Of a stretch of 15,783 bases of DNA, positions 7,529-14,548 are shown one piece after another (within the stretch, counting starts at the first letter, position 1; each line of letters starts with the position of its first letter). Location of the stretch: contig MU648022.1 of NCBI GenBank assembly GCA_026770585.1, forward strand, positions 1 through 15,783, read 5' to 3'. The DNA comes from Baffinella frigidus. Lineage: Eukaryota > Cryptophyceae > Cryptomonadales > Baffinellaceae. A program made the translations under genes and the position numbers. The notes below the pieces were generated by a model. The model was not told where the DNA came from. It made no database searches and was given only the letters and a program-made list of their open reading frames with translations.

Positions 7529-7720
7529 CGTGTGCGAGTTAGGCTTCACTGAGAGGAGGAGAGCAGCGCTCGTGCAATGGGCTTATATCTCCGTAAAGTG
7601 GACGTGGCTGTGTGGACGTGACCTGTGTAAAGTCACTCCGGTCATCTACAAGGGGTAATATCCCCAGACAGTATCCCCAGACTCCCCCTCACGAGGCTTC
7701 GAGGGTAAGTAGATAGTCAT
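7483..7720 (-). repeat. Leader and start region of Gag-like copy B, direct repeat with 8712-8935
   Basis: About 220 bp closely similar to 8712-8935 at an offset of 1,229 bp. It covers the first codons of copy B and its upstream leader, including gtgtaaagtcactccggtca and a short repeated word tatccccaga (twice at 7666-7682). Because it contains the start codon, it is a duplicated 5' end and not a typical long terminal repeat. Confidence 0.8.
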
Positions 7721-7934
7721 ATTTGCAGAAACTACGCGTGTAGCAGATGCGAGGGACGTGCGCGACGGCGGCGTGATGCGCGTGTTTTAGTTGGAACTTG
7801 TTGTACTTGTCGGACGTACCCTTAGACTAACTTGATAGCTGCCTAATTGTCGGGTCTTGAGGATGCTTCTTGGACTTGGCCGTGGAGATTCTTGGACTTG
7901 AACGTGGAGATGTTTCTTGAAGCGGGGTGTTGAA

Positions 7935-7963
7935 GCGCTGGCGCCGCGTTGAAGCGCCAGCGC
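7935..7963. repeat. Perfect 9-bp hairpin, first copy
   Basis: Arms gcgctggcg (7935-7943) and cgccagcgc (7955-7963), 11-base loop. The same arms recur at 8333-8360. Confidence 0.8.
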
Positions 7964-8332
7964 GAGTGCTGGGGTCGAGGAGATCCGCCGGCACGAACGA
8001 AGAGGGCGAGGACGTTGATGGTCGTTCGAGACGCTGGAGTCGCTCGCCCGCGGAGTGAGGCGCCGGCGTCATGATGCGCGCCAGCGCGAAGGGTTGCAGA
8101 GGACCTTTGTAGCACGAGCACGGGAGCGCTGGTTTCCCGAACCGGTGAGGCCCTCCCCCCCTTGTCCCCCCCTGCGCAGATGGAGTGCGGAACTTCTGGG
8201 CGAGGGGTGCAGGGGTCCGTTGTGGCACGAACCGGGGCGGTGTCGTTGCCGCCGGCCCTGAGTGGGCGAGGCGTTGGGTCGCGCGATGATGATGCGGCAC
8301 GAAGACCGTGGAGTGCTCGCCCACGAAGTGCA

Positions 8333-8360
8333 GCGCTGGCGCCGCGGTAAGCGCCAGCGC
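8333..8360. repeat. Perfect 9-bp hairpin, second copy
   Basis: Arms gcgctggcg (8333-8341) and cgccagcgc (8352-8360), 10-base loop beginning ccgcg, as in the first copy. A further arm-like word gcgccagcgc occurs twice near 8537-8566. Confidence 0.8.
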
Positions 8361-8711
8361 GAAGGCGCGCGGTCGTCGAGGAGGCGCGCCGCGGTGACGG
8401 GCTGATTGGCATGGCGCGCTTATTGCCGTTGGGTGGGAGGGAGGAAACAAGTCGCGTTCTCCCCACGAGTTGCGCGATGGAGTCAGGTAGAGCCCCGGGC
8501 GCAGGCAGTGCCTTGGACTGGTGAGGCACATGCGGTGCGCCAGCGCCTTGGAGGGGCGCCAGCGCAGATTGAGAGCCGGGGCGGTGTTGCCGCCGACATG
8601 GGAGGAGCTGAGGAGGCCCCGCCCTGGATGGACGTTCTTGGGCGCTGAGGAGCGACCGGGCGTCAGCGTCCTCCGCCCCGTCCCTTGGGAACGGTTTGGG
8701 GCTTCATGACT

Positions 8712-8935
8712 TCTGGCGGAAGGGCTCCCCTCAGGCGCTAGAGACACACGGAGACATCGTGTGCGAGTTAGGCTTCACTGAGAGGAGGAGAGGAGCGCTC
8801 GTGCAGTGGGCGTATATCTCCGTATAGTGGACGTGACTGTGTGGACGTGACCTGTGTAAAGTCACTCCGGTCATCTACAAGGGGTAATATCCCCAGACTG
8901 CCCCTCACGAGGGTATGAGGGTGAGTGGATGATCC
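8712..8935 (-). pseudogene. 5' stub of a third Gag-like copy (C) with its leader
   Basis: Near-identical to the leader and start of copy B. The ATG equivalent is at 8755-8757 and the first eight codons match copy B (MSPCVSSA). The next codon is TGA (8731-8733) where B has CGA, a typical C-to-T change at a CpG. Homology stops a few codons later, so only the 5' end of this copy remains. The leader keeps the ggggtaatatccccagac words. Confidence 0.65.
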
Positions 8936-9297
8936 TATTGGGGTAGTATCCCCAGAGTACGTAGGCGGAGGAGGAGGACCTCCGGGAAATCCGTTGTCCG
9001 GGGGATCGTTCGGGTGACGGGCGTGCGGGGCGCGGCCGCCGTTGGGGCTGTGGTGGTCCCCGTGGTTGTAGGGGCTTCCTGGAGCTCTCCCTCCGTGGAG
9101 GCTTCCTTGTAGGCGAGGTCCGGGGAGAGTCGCTCAGTCCATTCAGATCCCAGTACATTTCCAACTTGAGGTTGTGCACGGGTAGGTTGTTGTTCTGATT
9201 TTAGAGCAGATACTCTGCCTGGAGAATCTTCGCAGCGTTGATGTTGCGGGTGGGAGCGTTGCGCGGCTGGGACGGATCCGCGTAGCCGGCTGCCCAT
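8935..9297 (-). CDS. Uncertain ORF (120 aa), Thr/Pro-rich
   Basis: ATG at 9295-9297, 120 codons, ending inside the leader of copy C. The second half is rich in Thr, Pro and Ala (a run near TTTGTTTAPTAAAP), suggesting a disordered linker. No family is recognised. It follows the zinc-finger-like ORF at 9359-9619 on the same strand after 62 bases and may be part of the same decayed unit. Chance cannot be excluded in this GC-rich DNA. Confidence 0.25.
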   Translation of the reverse strand: MGSRLRGSVPAAQRSHPQHQRCEDSPGRVSALKSEQQPTRAQPQVGNVLGSEWTERLSPDLAYKEASTEGELQEAPTTTGTTTAPTAAAPRTPVTRTIPRTTDFPEVLLLRLRTLGILPQ

Positions 9298-9358
9298 GAC
9301 CCGATGTTGGCGATGCCTCCTGCTGCGCCGTGGTATCCTCCGTACGGGGACTGCTCTG

Positions 9359-9619
9359 TCAGTGAGGTGGGGAGCCGTTGAGCAGCGCCGACGCCTGCTG
9401 TGTAGCGACAGAGCCGCCGGGGCTATGGTGTTGCTGGCCGTTCCTGACGTCGTTGTGGGTGAGTGGCTGCTGCATCCTGATCGCCGTGTGCGCCGGAGGG
9501 TAGTCGATCCTGCATTGGATGTGCTGTTGCCAGAAATCGTTCCTGTGTTTCGGCTGGTTGCAGCGGTTGCACACTGCCGGGTGATTGGAGCCCCTGGCCA
9601 AGTGCGGGATGACGCTCAT
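9359..9619 (-). CDS. Small ORF with a C2HC-type zinc-finger-like cluster (86 aa)
   Basis: ATG at 9617-9619. Residues about 17-36 read CNRCNQPKHRNDFWQQHIQC, a C-x2-C-x12-H-x2-C spacing with an aromatic pair before the His, close to but not identical with classical C2H2/C2HC fingers. It is not a retroviral CCHC knuckle, which is C-x2-C-x4-H-x4-C. The rest is rich in His, Gln and Asn. If real it could bind zinc and nucleic acid. It sits in a run of minus-strand ORFs upstream of Gag-like stub C. Evidence for translation is only the motif and the ATG. Confidence 0.3.
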   Translation of the reverse strand: MSVIPHLARGSNHPAVCNRCNQPKHRNDFWQQHIQCRIDYPPAHTAIRMQQPLTHNDVRNGQQHHSPGGSVATQQASALLNGSPPH

Positions 9620-9660
9620 GGCGGCACTTTCAGTTGAGCATCGTGGCGCGCGTTGACCTT

Positions 9661-9830
9661 GCGTCTGCTCTGTGAGCTTTTGGGGCTGTCAGATCGTTAG
9701 CCGCTTCTGTGACGCGTTGGCCGCGTCTGCTCTGTGAGCTTCAAGCTGCTGTCGCGTTGGCCGCGCGTCTACTCTGTGAGCTTTTGGGGCTTTCGGTTCG
9801 TTGGCCACGTCTGTGCTGCGAGCGCGGCTG
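9661..9830. repeat. Tandem repeat of about 42 bp, three to four diverged units
   Basis: The word gcgtctgctctgtgagctt occurs at 9661 and 9723, a variant at 9765, and a weak one near 9807. Spacings are 62, 42 and 42; the first gap carries an extra partial unit. On the minus strand it reads as a KAHRxDARxTR-like peptide repeat, broken by a frameshift near 9690. Confidence 0.6.
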
Positions 9831-10655
9831 GTGCTGTCGGGTGCTGGTGCCTGCGTGAGATTGAGATCCCGGGTTTGAGCAGGGTGGCATGCTCTGGCGT
9901 CAGATTTGGCTGGGCGTTTTCGAATTTGCTTGGCATGTGCAGGTTTTCGGCTTTGAGAGCAGCTTTGGTGTCTGAGTTGTGGCACTAGGCTACCCCGTGC
10001 GGTGATGCCGGTTTCACCTCTGAGCAGTGCCGGGTTCGCGGGACGCACTGTCCGTTCGGTGTGACCGGCTGCGGGTCCACTGGAGGAGTTGCTCGAAGCT
10101 CACACTCCTACGGTTTCCCTTGCGCATGATTCTCAAAATTCCAAGCCGCATGCCGCCGTGGGTTGCCCGTGTTAAAGACCCCCCCCTGTGCTGGTGTCCC
10201 TGTGCCTCTCGCTACAGAGGTGCTCTTGCGGTGTGATTCGTGCCTGAGCGGAATCTGTGCCTGGTAGGATTCCGGGTCTGAGGGTGGTGGGGGACCTCTT
10301 TGTCGGAGCGGAGCGGTGCTGCTCGATCCGTCTTTGGCTCTGCCATGGTTGGTTGGGACAGCGTGGGGAACATTGGCCAATTTTGCGTTGGTGTGAAGGG
10401 GAGGCCGGATGTTGGGTTGTTCAAGGGGCGGGTGGTGGGGCGGGCCTAGTCTGGAGCAGCTTCTCCCGCGGATGGGGGGAGGGGACAGGGAGGGGTTTGG
10501 CCTGGTTGGTGGCCGTGCCTCGCTGCTCCGTGGTGTGGGGTTGTGGGTGGAAGTGGGCCGCGGATCCGTTTTGCCGAGGATCTGCAGAGATTGGATGCTG
10601 CCATTTCGTGAGCGGAGTGGCGACATTCAACAGGTTTCTATCCTAAGAAAACGCA
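9831..10655. other. GC-rich unassigned region, no gene supported
   Basis: Overlapping ORFs on both strands (for example 10108-10626 minus, 172 codons, Pro/Ser/Arg-rich) have no recognisable motif. The composition is enough to explain them. No repeats stronger than short G-rich tracts are seen. Confidence 0.4.
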
Positions 10656-10659
10656 TAGA

Positions 10660-10965
10660 TGGGGAAGCAGGGCAAGAGGGATCTCTGCTCACGAAAGGCG
10701 CCGCGGAACATCAGCAGCCCGAGACACAGAGCCGTGTTTTGGATTCAGTTGGATGAGGAACCTCCAGGTCTCGGCGTTTGCTTGACCTTGGAGCCATTCC
10801 TTTTCCCTTTACTCAACTTTTAGCGTTCTTCTTTTCGATTGACTTCCGTAAGTGGCCGTCCAAGGAACTTTCCGTAAGTTGTTGTTCTTAAGTGGCCTAG
10901 GAGCCTGAGAGGCCCCAAGGGAAGCCCTTCATCCTTACATTCCTTCGTCTCCGACTCCGTCTCTC
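10660..10965 (+). repeat. Diverged dispersed repeat, copy 2, upstream of the copia fragment
   Basis: Shares ordered blocks with 5385-5695: ggggaagcagggca (10661), tctctgctcac, gagacacaga, gccgtgt, ttcgattgactt, gttgttcttaagtgg and tccttcgtctcc. It leads directly into the open frame of the pol fragment. It may be a terminal repeat or leader of that element, but no matching copy was found after the pol end. Confidence 0.45.
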
Positions 10966-13319
10966 AATACGCTTCGACGAGGAGAACTTCCCGCTCCTCG
11001 ACCTGCTCCGTGCGGGCGAGGTGCACCCTTCGGACAAGACCCTGGACGTGGATGGCTGGCGCTCGCCCGCGACGCTCAAGAACGACGAGGCGACGGACGA
11101 GGAGCTGGCGGCGTTCTGGACGGGCAAGCAGGTCGAGGTAGACATGCCTGCCACGTGGAGGCCTCGCCTAGCCCCGTGGTAGTGCACGGTGCGCCTGCAC
11201 ACGCTGGTGAGGCGGCGAGACCAGGACAAGACGCTGGCTGTGGAGGTCGAGTGCATCAACTTCACGCCGGAGGAGATCATCTCCAAGGCGGGCTCTCCGG
11301 CTGAGAAAAATTACAGGAAGAAACTCCTCACGGAGCAGATGCAGGTGTCTAAACCATTGACACTCTCGAAGTGGGCAGCGCTCGGACGTGGGACTACCCT
11401 GCGCCAAGTCCTCCGCGTCAACTTTCCGCGCGCGGTTATCCTCGCGGACTACACCAAGATGTCGGTGGAGAAGCGCGGGGGGGTGCCGCTCGGACGGGGG
11501 AGAGCCTGTGCCGCCGCGGGCTGCAGCAACTAACCCCCCTGGGGCACCCTCCACGCGCGCCCTTTCCCGCAGGAACGTGGCGCGAGGACGGGCGGCGACG
11601 CCTCTCACGGCAACACAGCGCGCTGCCCCTGCTCGAACCGCAGGTGCACGGCGCCTCACTCAGGTCAAGACTCCGGCGCGGGGCACGCACTTCACGCAGC
11701 GGGGGCCCGACGCTGTCCCGCGCAACTACAAGGCGGCGCTAGCCTCAGAGGACTGGAGCGCGGCGGACCTGCGGGAGCCCCACGGACTGTACGAGCGCGG
11801 GGGTGTCGAGAACATCGACATCTCGGAGGTGCCCGCCGGGCACCAGATCCTGCCGCGCATCATGCAGCACAACATCAAGCTTGGGGCGCAGCCGGGGAAG
11901 CACAAGTTCAAGAGCCGATGCGTGATCGATGGGAGCAAGCAGTCTCCGAAGCCTTCAAGGTCTGAGATGTACTCCTCCAACCCCCACTCCAACGCGGTGC
12001 GCGCTCTCCACGCCCTGGGGTGCCAAGATGGCCACACCTTCCGTCAGGGGGACGTGAGCCAGGCGTTCTTGCAATCCACCCTCTTCCTTCCCCATGAGTT
12101 GCTGTACGCCTACCCTCCCTCTGGACATCGCCACAACGGCAACCACGTTTGGAAGGTTCTCAAGACGCTGTGCGGTCTCGGGGTGGCGCCGGCGCGGTGG
12201 CTGGCGACGCTCAGCAGCTTCCTGCTGGAGCACGGGTGGAGGAAAGCGGCTGACGAAGGACACCCTCTGGATCTACGAGCGGGGCGACGTGCTCATGCGA
12301 GCAGTGTTCTGGGTGGATGACTGGCAGATGTCGACCAACGACGAGGCGACCGCTGACTGGTGGATGAAGACGCTCTTTGAGCGTTTCGACGGTCACGAGG
12401 TCGCCCGACACCTTCCTCGGGCTCCAGATCGACTACTACTGCGCCAAGAGGACGCTCAAGATGCACCAGAGCAACTACATCGAGGAGCTGCTCCGCACCC
12501 ACCAGATGGAGGCGTGCAACCCCACGGCGACGCCCATGGAGCCGCACACGCACCTCCTCGCCAAGGACAGGCCTGCAACCCTGGACTTCCCCCGGCGCGT
12601 GCACTATCAGGAGCTGATGGGCTGCTTCCAGTACCCGGCGCAGTGGACACGGCCAGAGCTGGGGTTCGTGTGCTCGCAGCTTGCCAAGCACCTGAGCAAC
12701 CCGGGGGAGGTGCACTGTAGCCCCACGGTCCGAGTGCTGCGCTACCTCCGTGGCACGTCCTCCAAGGGCATCACCTGCACGCGCCGCGCCTCCAACGGCA
12801 ACGTCATGAAGGGCTTCGTCGACGCCGACTGGGCCTCCGACGCTGACTCCCGGTGCAGCATCGGGGACTACGTCTTCATGATCAACGGGGGAGCCTTGCC
12901 GTTAAAGGCCAAGCAGCAGAACTGCGTCGCTCACTCATCGGCTGAGGGCGAGTTCAGTTCGGCGAGCAAGGCCTCCCTCGAGGCCATCTGGCTACGTCGC
13001 CTCCTCAAGAGCTGTGGCGCGCCGCAGCCTCGTGCGACTACCCTCTACGAGGACAACCGCGCGTGCCAACTCATGTCGGAGTCTCCCGCCCACCGTGAGA
13101 GGAGCAAGCACATTGATCTCCGTATCCACTCGCTCAAGGAACAAGTCAAGAACTGCGTTGTTCCGACTCTTCGAGTGCCCCGCCACGTGCATGACAGCTG
13201 ACGTGTTCACGAAATCCCTCCCGGGACCCAAGTTCATTGAGCATCGTGAAGTTCTCCTCGGCAACGCGCTTCCTACAGCTTCGAGGGCACTACGAGCGGC
13301 AGCGTCGCTCCTCTTCTGA
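10919..13319 (+). pseudogene. Decayed Ty1/copia polyprotein (RT and RNase H region), several frameshifts and a stop
   Basis: Open-frame pieces with homology in order. An upstream piece (about 10919-11482) has strong G/C third-position bias and an in-frame TAG at 11180-11182; it is not recognised and could be the end of integrase or a linker. After a run of seven G (11477-11483) the frame moves to a Pro-rich linker and then reverse transcriptase: VPRNYKAALASEDW, GDVSQAFL (Asp at 12051), LCGLGVAPARW. A shift near 12240-12262 leads to the VDD catalytic motif (12313-12321), here WVDD in place of the usual YVDD. A shift near 12400 leads to DTFLGLQIDYY and RNase H (VDADW, SSAEGEF, EDNRACQL). A last shift near 13150 gives the tail TADVFTKSLPGPKF. 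Gag, protease and the integrase HHCC/DDE core are absent, so the copy is 5'-truncated and dead. Confidence 0.85.
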
Positions 13320-13346
13320 GCAAGAACCAAGACCTAAGAATAGTTG

Positions 13347-13380
13347 TTGCTCTAGCCGTCAATTAATCGGACTAGAGCAA
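13347..13380 (+). terminator. Strong hairpin just after the copia pol end
   Basis: Arms ttgctctag (13347-13355) and ctagagcaa (13372-13380), perfect over 9 bp, with a 16-base loop whose ends add further pairing (ccg/cgg). It lies 28 bp after the pol stop codon. A role in RNA 3' processing is inference; it may equally be a remnant of another repeat. Confidence 0.4.
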
Positions 13381-13467
13381 GGGTTTGTGTGGGTATCTAG
13401 GCTCCAAGGGCACTTGAGGACGCAGGACGCCAAAGTAGATAAACGTGGGCCTCCAAAGTAGATTCAT

Positions 13468-13521
13468 TCAAGAGAGTTGACTGGAAACGCCGGTCCTATC
13501 AAGAGAGGGCTGACTGGAAAC
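13468..13521. repeat. Short tandem repeat, two units of 31 bp
   Basis: Units tcaagagagttgactggaaac (13468) and tcaagagagggctgactgga (13499). A third related word is ccagtcaacc near 13552 in inverted form. Confidence 0.6.
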
Positions 13522-13652
13522 TTCCAGTCTCCCACTCCTGAGAATCTGTTCCAGTCAACCCAACGAAAGACAAGAGAACTCCGTGCGACATGCTCGTGGC
13601 TTGAAGCCTTGACATTTGGGGATTTGTGCTTCTATGAGCTTTTTTCCCCTTG

Positions 13653-13990
13653 TACAGGGGTACCTCGCTCATTAGAAACGGCCACCCCCTAGGACCCTAC
13701 GGTAGGACCATGCCTAGTGCCCTAAGGTGGTCCTAGGGGGGGAGGTGGTTTCTTATGAGCGAGATACAGGGGTACCTCGCTCATCAGAAACAGCGCCTTT
13801 TCAGGACCCTACAGGGGTACCTCGCTCATAAGAAACGCCCACCACCCTAGGACCACCATAGGGCCCTAGGCATAGGCCTACTGTAGGGTCCTAGGAGGAA
13901 GCAATTTAAGCGAGGTACCCCTGTACAGTAGGGGCATGCCTAGGGCCCTATGGTGGCCCCATGGGGGGGGGCGTTTCTTGTGGGCGAGCG
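13653..13990. mobile_element. Cluster of nested foldback (MITE-like) elements
   Basis: The end sequence TACAGGGGTACCTCGCTCAT occurs directly at 13653, 13765 (first base shared) and 13810. Inverted copies are at 13748-13767 (gtttcttatgagcgagatac), 13910-13925 (exact 16 bp) and, more diverged, 13971-13990. One element spans 13660-13767, with inner arms ccacc...taggacc and ggtcctaggggg. A second spans 13810-13925, with perfect 16-bp ends. Interiors are made of cctagg, gggccctag and ccctatggtgg words, which are themselves palindromic. There is no coding capacity. The layout suggests elements inserted into or copied beside one another. Target-site duplications could not be fixed. Confidence 0.75.
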
Positions 13991-14548
13991 TCAACAGCAT
14001 GCAAGGCGCGTGCCAGATACTCTGTATTGGCGATGCAGACCGTGAGGCAGCTCTGTCCTGTCCCCCTTGAATCTCTGGGGGGGTTCAAGAAGGGTTCAAG
14101 GCAGTAAAACGAGGATTACATCCGCCCCCCCCCCTGCAGCTTCCCGGAGAAGGCACGTTGTCGCGTCTCCAGGGATCGTCACTAAATACGAGGATGTTTG
14201 CTCCGAGGCAGTCGTAGAAAACAGTAGATGCTGCCCATTGGCCTCGTGCGATCTTTGAACGGCCCAGACTGGACAAAAGGAAGTGGCCCAGCAAGCTTTT
14301 ACACGCCATGTTAACCTAGCGCCGGCCCTGAAAATCAGTTTTGAAACATGTCAAACACCGCGTTGAGAGGACATAGCAGGCTCGGACCAAAACAAATGAA
14401 ATATTCTCCACGGGTGCGGGCGGCAGTGTCTTGTGACTGCGATATCCACAGGGTCGACTTTTGGGAGAGTGCAAAGCATGTTAATGGACACATAGATTTT
14501 CATCTCCAACTATCTTGTCTTGCATTGTGTCTGTAGGAACGACTTAAG
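13991..14548. other. Unassigned interval, probably 3' flank of the fucosyltransferase gene
   Basis: A C10-like homopolymer lies near 14126. Overlapping ORFs of 60-75 codons on both strands have no motif. From about 14300 the base composition becomes like that of the gene to the right. No clear polyadenylation signal was identified on the minus strand. Confidence 0.4.

Larger units (their letters stand above)
7721..8711. repeat. GC-rich low-complexity region with degenerate repeats, no gene supported
   Basis: Very GC-rich DNA in which the words gcgccagcgc, gcgctggcg, cgaagg and gagtg recur in diverged form. Long ORFs occur on both strands at once (for example 7827-8747 and 7843-8529 on minus), giving Ala/Pro/Arg-rich products without motifs. 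That is expected from composition and not evidence of genes. By position on the minus strand it would be the body following Gag-like stub C, but the conserved Gag core is absent. Confidence 0.5.
13320..13650 (+). other. 3' flank of the copia fragment, possible remnant of its terminal repeat
   Basis: No gene is supported. It holds the hairpin at 13347-13380, the doubled word ccaaagtagat (13433 and 13453), and a pair tcaagagagttgactggaaac / tcaagagagggctgactgg... at 13468 and 13499. A 3' terminal repeat may start near 13345 (TGTTG), but no 5' partner was found. Confidence 0.4.

Noticed and set aside
7827-8747. Minus-strand ORFs of 306 and 228 codons
   Set aside because: Low-complexity Ala/Pro/Arg-rich products in very GC-rich DNA, with rival frames on both strands; explained by composition.
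7483-8935. Pair of long terminal repeats flanking an element
   Set aside because: The repeat includes the start codon of the Gag-like gene and the DNA between the copies lacks element genes, so it is a duplicated 5' end.
10108-10626. Minus-strand ORF of 172 codons
   Set aside because: Pro-rich, no motif, overlapped by plus-strand ORFs of similar length.
10897-11286. Minus-strand ORF of 129 codons
   Set aside because: It is the shadow of the plus-strand coding-like segment, which has the stronger third-position bias and leads into reverse transcriptase.
11483-11572. Possible intron with GT start, ctaac branch-like word and a tttcccgcag end
   Set aside because: Removing it keeps the upstream frame, which does not lead into the reverse transcriptase frame. 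A one-base indel in the adjacent G7 run explains the frame change better.
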